Shown: one piece after another, positions 1-12,478 of the stretch | Position numbering within the stretch: the first letter of the stretch is position 1 | Layout: each line of letters begins with the position of its first letter | Source of the DNA: Halicephalobus mephisto | Taxonomy: Eukaryota > Nematoda > Chromadorea > Rhabditida > Panagrolaimidae | Assembly (NCBI GenBank): GCA_009193035.1 | Contig: SWDT01000506.1 | Coordinates: 1 to 64,000, forward strand | Reading direction: 5' to 3' | DNA: 64,000 bases | Notes under the pieces: generated by a model | The model's input: the letters and a program-made list of their open reading frames with translations, nothing else | Database searches by the model: none | Told to the model about the DNA's origin: nothing | Program-made: the position numbers and the translations under genes

Positions 1-313
1 AAAAGTTGGAGATCTCAGGAAATACATATTATTTAAAACAAGAACAAAGTCGATTGAACTTCAATTAACAGAAATACAGAACTCCAAACTTCAGAATCCG
101 AGATTCTGAATCTCCGAATTCTGAAGGTTGACCCCCAATTCTGACACCATATTCGGAATCTAGGAGTTCAGTTACCCCATCCTAGGACTTTTTACAAAAA
201 TTGAAGAACATTTTTTTCTATTGTGCCAAAAAATGGGCAAAAATGACCAAAGTTACGTAGAATCGCTCTTAAGTCTCAATTCAATGTCTATCCCAGTTAT
301 ACATCGCATGTTA

Positions 314-752
314 TAAAAATCATATATCAACTTTTTACAAAACGATCTCAAAGGGAATTTTAAAAAATTTTTGGAATCTATAATATTTATAATTTTTTAT
401 ATAAGTTATTTCATGTTTTTATGATTGGAAATTAATTGTATGTGAGGAAAGTGGAAATATGGTACATTAAAAGTGATATATGAACTTTTTAGAAAACCAT
501 CTCGAAAGCAATTTTTAGCAACTGAAGTTCTTTTAAAATTTTGGTTTTGCACAACACTGACTTCGTGATCCGTGTTTCGAAACCATATCCTCCTTAGATC
601 TGCATCAGGATATATCCCATACGAAAATCCGTCTACGTTCCCGGGTTAAGTTTCATATATGGAACTAATAACAAAAATCAATACCCTAATAACTCGTAAA
701 AACTTGTTTTCCCTCATCTTCTACAAAAAAAGGAAAATTTCATATATGAAAA
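314..752 (+). repeat. Long direct repeat, copy 1 (in let-413 intron 1)
   Basis: About 438 bases nearly identical to 3019-3457, in the same orientation. It runs from AAAAATCATATATCAACT to AATTTCATATATGAAA and includes a less AT-rich core (CTTCGTGATCCGTGTTTCG). Copy 1 ends five bases before the let-413 exon 1 donor, so it occupies the beginning of intron 1. Confidence 0.9.
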
Positions 753-757
753 CCCAC

Positions 758-904
758 TTTTGGAAGTTCCTTAATATGATTCATATCAAGTAACAGCTCT
801 TCCAACGACCTGGAGTACCTGTCGATCTCGTTCGGGATATTTGTCAGATTGCATTGCCGTTTGTCGATGGAATCCACTTGCCTGTTACAGGCGAAAAACG
901 GCAT
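758..904 (-). CDS. let-413: First coding exon of a LET-413 / Scribble (LAP) protein, rest outside window
   Basis: Exon of 49 codons on the minus strand, from ATG at 904 to a GTGGGT donor at 757. The protein starts MPFFACNRQVDS, followed by DKRQCNL and then a leucine-rich-repeat start with SRSLEELLLD and IKELPK. This is the N-terminus characteristic of LAP proteins (Scribble, Erbin, LET-413), which carry about 16 leucine-rich repeats and a PDZ domain and organise basolateral polarity and junctions in epithelia. Only the cap and the first repeat are here; the remaining repeats and the PDZ domain must lie to the left of base 1, so intron 1 is at least 757 bases. The start is chosen from the family N-terminus; a more upstream in-frame Met (MPRFF, 922) is possible, and a TATGCCCAG acceptor-like sequence lies just before the chosen ATG. 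An isolated exon relic cannot be excluded. Confidence 0.8.
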
Positions 905-1209
905 ACAGAAAAACCTGGGCATATTGTCAGAAATTCAAATAGTATAGAAGCAAAAAATAGAGGTGAGATGAGAAGGAAAATAAACCCCCGAAGAATCCCT
1001 TATCCACATCCAGGTGATCTGATTCGTTCGCGCAGAGCTCCCTGCCGGTTGGAAGCCAGACCCTGCAATAGTGATCATAAAAAATAAAATTTAAAATAAA
1101 TAATAAAATTATCACGGCGAACACAAGTGAAAATTTTGGAGGATTTTGAAATAAAGATTCCATATATGGATTCTCGTTTTTACTGAATTCTGTAACTACA
1201 AATTTCACG

Positions 1210-2640
1210 AAAATTACAAAGATTCGATAGAAAATTAAACATTGTTAAGAAAATTGAGAATTAATTGACGTGGTAAATGCAGGTAAAAATTTTCGAGATG
1301 TTCAAAACAGAAATTTCATATATCGATTTTCATTTTTACTGAATTCCGAAACAATATAAATTATTGGGAAATTCTAAGAAAGCATATAGAATTTAACCAA
1401 AGTACTGTAAAAATAAACTAAAAATTTTTAAACAATTTTGAAAATAATTTTTAAATTTCGTTTTTATTAAATTTTCGAATAATATAAAATTTCCAACTTG
1501 ATTGTAGAAAATCTTAGAATTTAACCAAAGTACTATAAAAATAAACTAAAATAATTTTTGAAATTTTCGAAAAAATTTTTAAACAATTTTGAAAATAATT
1601 TTTAAATTTCGTTTTTATTAAATTTTCGAATATAATTTTTTACAAAATTCAACAATTTAGGCACTATTAGAAATATTTAAAAAATTAGAAAAAATCATCA
1701 AAGAACAATTTTCAAAATTCCAAAATTCTGAATTTTGTACAATTTTTATTTTTTAAAATTTCGAAATTTTATAATTTTCACGAAAATTCAGAATTTCATA
1801 AAATTGTAAAAAATTAAGATTTTTAAAATTAAAGAAAAAAAATATTTTTATTTATTAAAAAATTGAAAATTTTTTATTTTTTAAATTCTGAAATGTTATG
1901 AAAATTCAGTTTTTTGAAAGATTTTATGGGACTCTAATTATGTAAAAAGTTAAAAAAATATTTCAAAAATTTCAAATGTCATTTTAATTTTTGTTTTTTA
2001 GATCTTGAAATCCTATATGGGTTACAGGAAATCCTAGAAGATCTCTGAAATTGTAGTTATAAAAAAGTTCAAAAAAGTTTCTTAATTAAGAACCTAATTT
2101 TGAAAACTTTTCAAAATCCCAAAATTCATATATAAATTTTTACACTTTTAAATCATATTTCGAAATAATATATGAATTATATGAAATTCTGAAAGATTTC
2201 GTGGAATTTTAATCTTAGAAGTTAAAAAAACACGAATATTTTTATTACAAAAATAATTTCTAAAATCTTCAGAATCCTGAAATTTATATATGAATTTTCA
2301 GATTTTTCATTGATTTCTAAACTGTTCTACGATTAGAAGAAAATTTGATTATATAAAAACTTAAAAAACACGAATATTTTTATTACAAAAATAATTTTTA
2401 AAATCTTCAGAATCCTAAAATTCATATATGAATTTTCAGATTTTTCATTGATTTCTAAACTGTTCTACGATTAGAAGAAAATTTGATTATATAAAAACTT
2501 AAAAAAACAAAAATTGTTTAATAAAAATAATTTTTTAAATTTTCAGAATCCTAAAATTCATATATGAATTTTTATCTATTTAAATTGTGTTCTGAAATGA
2601 TACATGAGTAAGAGGAAATTCTAGAAGATTTCTTGGAATT
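1210..2640. repeat. AT-rich intergenic DNA with short tandem duplications
   Basis: No gene seen. Contains a duplicated block of about 120 bases at roughly 1388-1510 and 1513-1640, and a repeat of about 133 bases starting near 2230, 2365 and 2500 (each with ACACGAATATTTTTATTAC followed by ATTCATATATGAATTTT). The remainder is A/T homopolymer-rich. Confidence 0.75.
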
Positions 2641-3018
2641 TTACTTAAAAAGTTTAAAAAACACGAGTTGCTTGACTAAAAAAACATTTACACGTGACAA
2701 GCGTTCGTCGGCATTTGCTCTTGTTTTTGTGGCAAGACCGCCAGAGGCTAGATAAGAAACAAGGGTAATGGAAGAAGATAAATCGACCATGAACGAGGAA
2801 ATCCAATAAAAACATTTGGACAAAAATATAAATTTTTAAAATTATTTAAGAATTATGATTTTTCTTCATAAAGAACGACCCGGATTCTCAGCAGGGAATT
2901 CGAAATTCGAGGATTTGTCTCGCGAAAAAATCCATTAAAATCTCATCCACGATAATTCTCGAGAATCGCGCAAGGTTTAACAAGTGATTGTTCAAAAAAT
3001 TCGATCAATTTTATACTA

Positions 3019-3457
3019 CAAAAATCATATATCAACTTTTTAGAAAAACCGTCTAGAAGTGAATTTTAAAAAATTTTTGGAATCTATAATATTTATAATT
3101 TTTTATGTAGGTTATTTCATGTTTTTATGATTGGAAATTAATTGTATGTGAGAAATGTGGAAATATGGTACATTAAAAGTGATATATGAACTTTTTAGAA
3201 AACCATCTCGAAGACAATTTTTAGCAACTGAAGTTCTTTTAAAACTTTGGTTTTGCACAACACTGACTTCGTGATCCGTGTTTCGAAACCATATCCTCCT
3301 TAGATCTGCATCAGGATATATCCCATACGCAAATCCGTCTACGTTCCCGGGTTAAGTTTCATATATGGAACTAATAACAAAAATCAATACCCTAATAACT
3401 CGTAAAAACTTGTTTTCCCTCATCTTCTACAAAAAAAGGAAAATTTCATATATGAAA
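3019..3457 (+). repeat. Long direct repeat, copy 2
   Basis: Second copy of the 314-752 repeat, about 2.7 kb away. The homology stops at the trailing CATATATGAAAA; the let-413 exon itself is not duplicated. A few substitutions separate the copies. Confidence 0.9.
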
Positions 3458-3479
3458 AAATCAATGAATAAGATAAGAA

Positions 3480-3840
3480 CTCATTTTTGAGGCAAACAAC
3501 GGAGAGTGTTATCGATGCAAGACCGTACAAATCGCTCGCGCGGTGTTCTACCTGTCTCGCGCGCTCCGATCAAGGTCGAACAAACTTGGTTTGTCCGTCG
3601 GATATTCAGATTTTCCACCGGAAGCGATAATCACTTTTGTCGAGTCCAACTGTTGAATTTAAAATGGACAAAGAAGCTCCAAAAAGGAAAGCATTTATTT
3701 GAACAGGGATTTCGGATCATGAAAGTTTCGACAAACATCTTTTTTGATTGAACAAAACTGGGCTTGGTCCGTGAAAGGAACACCGATGATTCAGGAAAAT
3801 TTCGGACTTTCGGAAAAAGAGGAAAGAATGGCAACAAAAC
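3480..3840. other. GC-richer island with no convincing gene
   Basis: A CpG-containing patch (CGCTCGCGCGGTG, CTCGCGCGCTCCG) in otherwise very AT-rich DNA. An 81-codon plus-strand and a 68-codon minus-strand frame are both open across it, but neither resembles a known protein and no flanking splice pattern supports them. It could be a promoter, or an exon of an unseen gene. Confidence 0.35.
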
Positions 3841-5200
3841 ATTATATCGAAAATAGTAAAAATTTTCATTTTGGGAAAAATTAATTTTAAAATATTAAAT
3901 TTTCATGAAAAAATTTAAAAAATTAAAATTCCGTATTAAAAAAATTAATTTTCAAAAATTCAACAACGTACTAAATTTTCGTTTTAAGAAAAAAATTAAT
4001 TTAAAAAATTTAAAAACGCGCCAAATTTTCGTTTTAAGAAAATAAATTTTAAAAATTTTCGTGTTAAGAAAAAAATTAAAAGTTTTAAAATATTAAATTT
4101 TCGTTTAAAGAAAAAAAATTCAAAAATATGCAAAATTTTCGTTTTAAGAAAAAAATTAAAAGTTTTAAAATATTAAATTTTCGTTTTAAGAAAAAAATTC
4201 AAAAATATTCAAAATTTTCGTGTTAAGAAAATTCAAAATTTTAAAATTATGTCAGTTTTCGAATAAAAAATTTAATTTCAAAAGAAAAATTATTCAAAAA
4301 ACACGCTACATAGACTTTCATGTTAAGGAAAAATTAATTTTAAAAAGGTTCAAATTTATGTCAAGATAAATTTTCAAATTTTATCCTTTTAAAACTTTTA
4401 ATTTTAATTTTTAAAAATTAAATAAGAATTTTATTTTTTTTTAAATTAAATAAGAATTTTATTTTTTTTTAAATTTATTAAGAATTTTAATTTTTAAAAA
4501 TTAATTAAAAATTTTATTTTTTTTAAATTTATTAAAAATTTTAATTTTTAAAAATTTTATTTTTTTTAAATTAAAAGTTTTATTTTTTTGAATTTATTAG
4601 AAATTTTATTTTTTTTTAAATTAATTAAAAATTAATTAAGAATTTTCGAATTTTTTATATTGAGATTTATTTTCAAAAGTGAATTTAAAATAACTTGAAA
4701 AAATCAAACTGAACTCGAGCCAACTATTCCATCAAGTTGATCAAGCAAAAACTTATGTCATTTGACGTTTCCGATTTCAAAAATTTCACATTTATTTCAC
4801 TTATCGATCTTGTTCCTCATTTTCTAAATTCTAAAAAAACACTTTTATACGAATTAGAAAAACAATCAAGAAAAAAAGTAATTTAGAAAAAATTAAACTA
4901 AATTTAATGACCGTCAGTTGGTCCGAAATTTATTGGAATTGTTTTAAAACAAATGACACAAAATTTAAAAAAGAATTTTAAAAAATAAATTTTAAAAAAA
5001 TTAAAAAAAAAATAAATTTTTTTAAAAAAAGTTTAAAAAATAAATTAAAAAAAATTTTTTTTAAAAAGTTTAAAAAAAATCTAAAAAATATTTTTAAAAA
5101 AGTTTAAAAAAATCTTTAGAAAATATTTTTAAAATAAATTTAAAAAAAATCTTTAAAAAATATTTTTAAAAAAGTTTAAAAAAGAATTTTAAAAATGTAT
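3841..5200. repeat. Low-complexity A/T-rich tract with TTTTCGTTTTAAGAAAA arrays
   Basis: Tandem, imperfect copies of a unit like TTTTCGTTTTAAGAAAAAA at 3960-4260, then runs of AAATTTTTAAAA-type simple sequence to 5200. No coding potential seen. Confidence 0.8.
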
Positions 5201-5439
5201 TTTAAAACGGATAAAACCCATCGGTCAAATCTGCACTTGAAGGGAACTGGTCAGTTTTAATGAAAAACGAAAAAGGCGACGTGTTCGAGTGGAAGAGGCT
5301 ATCTCATCCCTCCGATGGAATTTTGGTTTGGCTTTGACTCGAACAATGAAGGATAAGTAAGAGGAAAATGTTCGTTTTGCATATCGAAACCTGAGTAGAT
5401 GTCGAATACAAAATGGTCCCTTCCTTTTTTAAATTACTA

Positions 5440-5830
5440 TCCTTAAATAATGTCAAAAAAACCACTACATTCAGTCACTATTCTTGAATGGATAGTGTTT
5501 AAAAATTTAAAACTCGTTTTTAGTCACTACCCATTCAAGGATAGTGTTCAAAAATTTTTACTTTTAGTCACTATCCATTCGAGGATAGTGTCCAAAAATT
5601 GTTACTTTCAGTCACTATCCATTTGAGGATAGTATCCAAAAATTGTTATTTTTAGTCACTGTTCTTGAATGGATAGTGTTTAAAAATTTAAAACTCGTTT
5701 TTAGTCACTACCCATTCGAGGATAGTGTCCAAAAATTGTTACTTTTAGTCACTATCAATATGAATCCTTTTAATATTAAAAATCGTTTGGATAGTGACTG
5801 AATTGCACGATTTTTAGAAAATTCTAACAC
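5440..5830. repeat. TCACTATCC / GGATAGTGA hairpin array, locus 1
   Basis: Repeated short inverted pairs of AGTCACTATCC and GGATAGTG(T/A)C spaced 20-60 bases apart, so each pair can form a stem-loop. Related loci lie at 8160-8830, 10380-11210 and 37540-39270. No protein is encoded. Confidence 0.85.
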
Positions 5831-5929
5831 TATCCAAAACTTCAAAAGTATAAAATGACTGAAAATAATATTCAAAAAATTTAAAAAAATTTTCAAATAA
5901 CTAAGAAGCTCTTTATTTTGCAAAAAATT

Positions 5930-6560
5930 CAATACCTAGATTATCCTCATAAATTAATACTTCATAATACTCAAGAAAATCCTCATTTTTAATAACTTTT
6001 TTAAAAAAATTTTCTAAGAATTCAATTTTATAATCTAAAAAAATTAATTTTAAATATTTTTTAACCTTTATACTTTTTATATATTTTAAAATAATTTTTT
6101 CATATATTTTAAAAATTTTTATTTTTTAAATATTTTTAAATATTTTAAATATTTTAAAAATCTTCTACATATTTTTTACTTTTTAGAAATTTTAAAAACT
6201 TAAAAATTAAAAAAAAAAGTAAAAAATACTTAAAAACTTTAAAATATTTAAATTCTGGAGTTTTTAAATTTTGGAATTTTTATATTTTTTAAAAAAGTTT
6301 TTAAGTTTTAATATTTTTTACTTTTTTTTAATTTTTAAGTTTTAATATTTTTTTTAATTTTTTAAAATTTTTTACTTTTTTTTCCAAAATTTTTCGAACA
6401 ATTGAATCCAAGTGAAAAATACATGTTATCAAAAAAGAAAAACACGAAACAATGTGACAGCTCATGTCACTAAGCTTCACTTAGATTCAAAAACTTTTGA
6501 TTGATTAGTTTTTCAAACAAATAATACATTTTTAGAAATTTTTAAACTTCTCGATTTTTT
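5930..6560. other. AT-rich gene-free stretch
   Basis: Simple A/T sequence with TTTTTAAA and TTTTTAATTTT runs. The only more complex piece is near 6440-6500 (ACATGTTATC to TTCACTTAGATTC). Nothing interpretable seen. Confidence 0.7.
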
Positions 6561-6734
6561 CATCGATGAATCAGAAATATTGATCAAAAATTTCTTTTTC
6601 GATTTTTTTTTGCGGAAAAACGGACATGACCAAAAACAAATAAAATTTTCTCAAATAGCTCATTGGGTCTTATCACGAAAATCAAAGGAGTGGGAAAATT
6701 TGATAAGACAGTCATCCAGGAACCTAGCTTGTGG

Positions 6735-7260
6735 ACCACTGTACGACAATTGCCCTCAGGGACATTTGGTCCCTGTTTTTATTTTTTTCCGATTTTCACT
6801 AATTTTGAAATTTTTTAAATTAATTTTTTTACTTAACTGAAATATCAAATTAATTATGAAAAAATTAATATAAAAATGAAAAAAAGGAGAAAATGCCGCC
6901 GGGGACAGAAACTGTACGATAGTTGTTTCCCGTTTTTCTTTTTTTCCGATTTTTACTAATTTTGAAATTTTTTTACTCAACTGAAATATTAATTTAACTA
7001 CAAAAATAATTTGTATAAAAAGAAATAAGATAAATATTACGAAATAAGGGGAAAAATGCTGCTGGAGACAGACTGTACGATAATTGTTCTTTTTTAACTC
7101 AGGCTGATTTCCAAATTTTTTTAAATTAATTTTTTTACTATACTAAAATATTAAGTCAGTTTAATTATTAAAAAATTAATACAAAAAAGAAATAAAATAA
7201 ATATTACGAAATAAGAGGGAAAATGCCGCTGGGGAGCAATTGTTGTACAACTTTTGTAAG
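6735..7260 (+). repeat. Four tandem copies of a ~165-bp unit
   Basis: Units starting with CTGTACGA(C/T)A(A/G)TTG and ending with AAATGCCGCTGGGGA-like sequence recur near 6740, 6910, 7070 and 7240. Each contains TTTCCGATTTT and ACTGAAATATTAA-like stretches. Copies diverge by substitution and small indels. Confidence 0.75.
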
Positions 7261-7264
7261 TTTC

Positions 7265-8160
7265 CAGAATAGTCAAAAAATTTCGAAAATTTTGTACGAT
7301 TTTTGTTTTTTTGTAACGACGAAATCAAGGATCGATATTTATGTTAAAATAGAAAATATTGAATATTATTGTCTGCGATTAAAGAATTAAAAAATTTGAT
7401 GAAATATATTTCAAAATTTAAATATTTAATTATTGAATAAATTTAAATAAAAAGTTAGTCTTTCATCGACGAAACTTTTATCAGAAAAAATTCGAAAATT
7501 CATGAAATAAATATATTTAAAAATAAGTATATTTAAAAAAATTTAAAAAATGCATTTTTGGTCTTGAAGAAAAATTCGATTTTGATAGAAAGAAATGAAT
7601 TTAATACTTAATTTTGGAATAATTTTATATAAAAGTTAAATTTTTCATATATGAATTTCATTTTTTTTAGGTAGAGAATTTCGAAGTATACAAAATAAAT
7701 AGATTGAAGAAATAAATAAAACTAAAATATGATTTACTTTAAAAACCCAAAAACACAGATTATTGGTCTTGAGGAGAAGTTGGAAAATTTCACTTTGTCT
7801 GATCACAACGCGGCTTCAATCTATTTATTTCTTTTTTTTAATTCGCAATTTGACAAAAATAAAACAAATTTTTTTAAAATGGATTTCACAGAAATGTAAC
7901 GGCTAAAAATCCTATTCGGAAACGGAAAAAAGACGCTTGACTTGGTCGGGATGAGCCAGAAAAATTCTGTTTTTTCTTTAGTCAAAGTTTCTAGAATTTA
8001 AACTAGAAAAAAACGAAAATTGCAAAAAGAACAAAACTTAATTTAGCACTTTGAATGTGATTCCAAGAATTTTTTAAATTCAGAAAACAAATTTAAAATA
8101 AAAATGTGAAAAATAAAAATTTTGGATAATGTCCAAAATTTCACTAAAAACTATATTGAT
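7265..8160. other. AT-rich gene-free stretch
   Basis: Simple A/T-rich sequence with one slightly more complex patch at about 7895-7960 (GTAACGGCTAAAAATCC to TCGGGATGAGCC). No exon or RNA gene recognised. Confidence 0.65.
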
Positions 8161-8830
8161 TTATTCTATTTTTGGAGTTTATTCCCTAACGGGAAATAGT
8201 GTCCACTTCGTCACTATTTTCGGAGTAAAAGTCAGGATAGTGACTGAAAAGGATTATTTTCGGACAGTATCCAGAATTTAATTTTTTAATTGAGAATAGT
8301 GTCCAACTAATTAGTCACTATACACTTGCAGTAGAAATTAGTAGGATAGTGACTAGAATGAGTAATTGCTGGACATTATTTTTGCAGTTTTCACTATTAA
8401 TGGAAATTGCCAGGATAGTGACTAAGAAAAACAATAATTGGACACTATCCTTGCAATTTCCACTATCAACAGAAATTGTCAGAATAGTGACCAGAACGAA
8501 CGCTTTCTGGACACTATTCTTACAATTTCTATTAATGATGAAAATCGTCAAAATAATTACTAATTTAAATAATTTTAGTAATTTTTAGACACTATCTTTT
8601 CAATTTTCATTATTAATAGAAATTGTCAGAATAGTGACTGATTTGAGTAATTTATAAACACTATCCCAACGATTTCTGCGAACAACACAGACCGTTAGGA
8701 TAGTGACTGATTTGAGTAATTTATAAACACTATCCTTGCAATTTCTGTTGATGGTGGAAATTTCTAGAATAGTTACTGAAATAAACAATTTTTGGACACT
8801 ATTTGAGATTACTCTGACGTCATGTAATCA
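8160..8830. repeat. TCACTATCC / GGATAGTGA hairpin array, locus 2
   Basis: Tandem units of roughly 75 bases, each with GGATAGTGACTGA, GGACACTATCC and an internal AATTTC(C/T)ACTAT segment. The motif pairs are inverted, giving serial stem-loops. Open frames across it are by-products of the repeat period. Confidence 0.85.
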
Positions 8831-9030
8831 CTGAACCTTGGACACTGCAAAAGACAACACGTAATTTTCCGAGAACAACGTCAAAATCACCCTGTGTGTT
8901 CTCCAGTGTCCCTAAAAATTGGTTTTATTAAAAATTCCATATTTTTTACTCAATTTTCCTGAGAAAATCATGAAATTTGTTTTCTTGTTCATCAGGAAGT
9001 AGTCAACTCTAAATCCGTCAAATTTTATTT

Positions 9031-9350
9031 TTAAAATTTATCTAAAGCCATATTCCCAAGGGAAAAATCCACGAACACTACCAAAATATCGGTTAAAAAT
9101 AAGAAATTTCCCAAAATTTTTTTTGTAAAAAAGGGAAATGCCAAATAATCTTCCAGAATTGTTATAGCACAAGTCAAGAAAAGCCCAGCAACAAATGATG
9201 AGAGACCAGCTTTCTTGTGTGCAGAAAACGAAGAAGACCCAATGTGCCAAAGTCGGCTGAACAACATTGACACTCCCTTTCGGAATGTATAAAATAAATC
9301 CGCAAAGAACTAGTGTACATAACAAAGAGACCAGAGGGTTCACTAGGGTA
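9031..9350 (-). pseudogene. Possible membrane-protein exon, two overlapping frames (frameshifted?)
   Basis: A less AT-rich patch. One minus-strand frame, entered after an ACCCTAG acceptor-like site near 9343, gives a hydrophobic stretch (NPLVSLLCTLVLCGFILYIP). A second frame overlaps it and gives another hydrophobic helix (LSSFVAGLFLTCAITILE). A one-base shift would join them into a two-helix protein, so this may be a decayed or misread exon. I do not recognise a family, and nothing nearby completes the gene. Confidence 0.25.
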
Positions 9351-9359
9351 ATTGAAAAA

Positions 9360-10130
9360 TGAAACTCATGATGGAGGAGGGTTAATAAGGGTAATTGCGA
9401 AATAATATTTAATGTAAAAGGAGTTATATTATTTCACAATTATCATTACTATGTAATAGAAGAGATTTATCAAGGTTATTATGAAATAATGTTTACAATA
9501 AGAAGTTAGTAGGGACGATTGTGAAATACTGTATGTAATAGAAGAAATTTATCAAGATTATTGTGAAATAATATTAATGTGGAAGGAATTAGTAAGGACG
9601 ATTGTGAACTACTGTATGTAATAGAAGAGATTTATCAATATTATTGTGAAATAATGTTTACAATAAGAAGTTAGTAAGAACAATTGTGAAATACTGTATG
9701 TAATAGAAAAGTCTATAAAGATAATTTTAGAATAATATTTATAGTGAAAAAAGTTGCGTAAGGTAATTAAAAAAGAATATTCACAGTAAAAGTGTCTATT
9801 GTGGTAAACACAGAATAATACATATAACAAACCAGGTTCATGAAAGCAATTGCAGAATGACGTTTGTAGTTGAGGAAGTTAATGAAAAAATTACAAGTAA
9901 TATTTACAACAGAAGAAATTCACTAAGAAAACTAAAGTAATTTTCATGACAAAAAACCCAATAGAGCAGTTGTAAAATACTATATATAGCAGTCATGATT
10001 TTTAAAGTAATTGTAAAATAATATTTATGTGTAACAGGATTAGCGAAGGTAATTATGAAATAATAGTTTCGGTGAAGATAATTCGCAATAATAACCATAA
10101 AAAGTAGTCATACCACAAGAGATTCGTGGG
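9360..10130 (+). repeat. Tandem array of ~85-bp units
   Basis: Imperfect copies containing GTAATAGAAGAGATTTATCA, TTGTGAAATA(C/A)TGTAT and ATAAGAAGTTAGTAAGG, decaying to the right. Confidence 0.75.
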
Positions 10131-10149
10131 AGTTAATGATAAAAATTTT

Positions 10150-10232
10150 AAACAATTATATGTCATATATTATATATTATATATCATATATCATATGTCA
10201 TATATTATATATTATATGTCATGTATTATAAA
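10150..10232 (+). repeat. TATATCATA/TATGTCATA microsatellite
   Basis: Run of TATATTATATATCATATATC-type dinucleotide-rich repeats. Confidence 0.9.
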
Positions 10233-10379
10233 AAAAACGGAAATGGGCGTTGTTATGAAATTGTCTCGACGTAAATAATAATGATCTCATGGGAACTACA
10301 GTAACCAGCGCATTAATTTTAATTATTAAAATAACACTAATTAGAGTTTGAAAATAGTTGCTAAAATTACTTTGTCTCT

Positions 10380-11210
10380 AGTTTCAGTCACTATTCTTTA
10401 AATAGAAATTAATTTTCTAGATATTATCTGTGATTAAAAACCAGAGTTGTGAATAGTGTCTAGAAATAGTTTTAAATCCCTGAGGCACTATTATATTCGA
10501 ATTATATTAATAATAAAAAACTACCAAAATAGTGATTAAAAATCGTTTTTGAGTAATTTCAGAAGGCCATTCATTAACGAAAAATAGAACTTTCTCAGTC
10601 ACTATCCATCAGCAGAATAGTGATTAGTTTTGTAAACATCATCTTTTACTTAGAAAAGAATTAGAATAGTGTCCAAAAGTTGTTTCAAGAAATTTAGTCA
10701 CTATCCATTTAAGTTCTATGGTTAGTGAAAATTACCTGGATAGTGACTGAATGGGAGAGTTTTAGAATATTTTGGACACTATCCAAAGTTGGTTCTTTAG
10801 TTGGAAATAGAATTCATTTAATTAATCACTATCCATTTAAGTTCTATGGTTAGTAAAAATTATCTAGATAGTGACTGAATGGGAGAGTTTTAGAATATTT
10901 TGGACATTATCCAAAGTTGGTTCTTTGATCAGAAAAGTAGTATTCAATTAACAAGTCATTATCAATTCAAATTGTATTGTTAGTAAAAATTACCTGGATA
11001 GTGACTTGTTAATTTAACACTATTTTTTGTCAAAGAACCAACTTTGGATAGTGTCCAAAATATCCTAAAAACTATGGTTAGTGAAAATTATCTGGATAGT
11101 GACTGAATGGGACATTTTGAAACTATTTTGGACACTATCCAACTTTTAAGTTAAAAATAGAACCTTCTCAGTCACTATCCACTGTTTAAGAAAATAGTGA
11201 TTTTAAAAAG
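10380..11210. repeat. TCACTATCC / GGATAGTGA hairpin array, locus 3
   Basis: Several units of about 120 bases, e.g. near 10695, 10815 and 10950, with GTCACTATCCATTTAAG, GGATAGTGACTGAATGGGA and GGACACTATCCAAAGTTGG. The unit near 11010-11150 is partly inverted relative to the others. Confidence 0.85.
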
Positions 11211-11350
11211 TTCTAAATTTTCACTTTTTTCAATTTTATTTATTTAAGAAAAAATAAAATTCACGTCGTTGTTCGAGACTAAATCTAAATCCTGGTTGGA
11301 CAATCCATAAAACAAGGAAAATTTTTTTCCAGAGTTACTCCAATCCTCAC

Positions 11351-11493
11351 CTCAGTACAAGTGGTAATCTGAGACAACCTTTCTCGTTTTACAAAAATTC
11401 CCACATTGTCCAGAATTCCGGGTTCAAACAACAAAGCCGATGGATGTACTTTAGTTTTCCATGTTATCTCATTTATTACTTTTAAAACGCCTA
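11351..11493 (-). CDS. Orphan exon candidate, unrecognised
   Basis: About 47 codons open between a TCCACAG acceptor-like site and a good GTGAGG donor. The peptide includes GVLKVINEITWKTKVHPSAL and VGIFVKRERLSQ, which has balanced composition unlike the surrounding AT-rich noise. The start phase does not match the end of the exon at 12479, so at least one exon is missing or the model is wrong. No family recognised. Confidence 0.35.
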
Positions 11494-11599
11494 CTGTGGA
11501 TGTCATAAAAGATTCAACGCAATCGCATGTTTTTTCTTATTTTGACTCAATTTAAATATTCCAATTTGTGGTCAAAAAAAAATATCATTACATCCAGAA

Positions 11600-12180
11600 A
11601 ACTTGGACAACAGCTAAAGTTAAAAATTTATTCGAATTTTGAGAATTTCTGAAATATTGGAAATTTTCAAAATTTTATAAAATTTTTCAGAAATTTTCAA
11701 AAATTTTTAGAATTTTATAAAATTTTTCAGAAATTTTCAGAATTTTATAAAATCTAAAATTTATCGAAAATTTTGGAATTTTTGATAATTTTTTAAAATT
11801 TTTCAGAAATTTTTGAAATATTTAGAAAATTTTATAAAATCTAAAATGTTCAAAAATTTTTTAATTTTCGAGAATCTTGTAATTTTTTTGAAATCTGGAA
11901 TTTTATAAGTTTTGGAATCGTTAAAAATGAACCAAAATTTCTAAATTTTTCTAGAATTTAATTGAAACTTCTGAATTTTTCTAGAATCTTTTAACCTCTT
12001 CCAGAATCCAGTGAAAATTTTCAGAAATCTTTCAAATCAAGAAATTTCAAAATTTTCTAAAATTTGACAAAATATCTGAAGTTTTTTAGAATCCGATAAA
12101 AATTTTTCTAAATTTTCTAAAATTTTAAAAATTTTAATAAATTGTCTAAAATTTAAAATTTTTCTCGAGAAAATTTCACA
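11600..12180. other. AT-rich stretch with AATTTTCAGAA repeats
   Basis: Imperfect short repeats of TTTTATAAAATTTTTCAGAAA. No gene seen. Confidence 0.7.
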
Positions 12181-12478
12181 TTTTTTATTTCAATTTTTAC
12201 AACAGTATGTTCCACGACCCGTTGACAATTACAGTATCCCGTATTTTACCCAGTAATCAGTTGTGATTTGTCCTCGAGGGAGTCCTGAGTTCCTGATACA
12301 GTTTAGTGAATCTCAAAAATCCCGCAACTTCGCCCAAAAAATTCACAACAGAATTATCTTTTTCTGCAATTTTTTTGTCGAAATAAACCACAAGGAACAA
12401 TTGCCATTCAATATGGATGCAGAAAAACGTCTAAAATAAATAAATTACTGTAATTAATAAAAAAAATAAAATTTTTAC

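Noticed and set aside
2641..2823. Minus-strand frame of 60 codons in a GC-richer patch
   Set aside because: No splice signals, homology or start context; sits next to tandem repeats and is probably fortuitous.
8318..8788. Several 62- to 79-codon frames on both strands
   Set aside because: They are produced by the period of the TCACTATCC repeat; each frame repeats the same words and no unique protein emerges.
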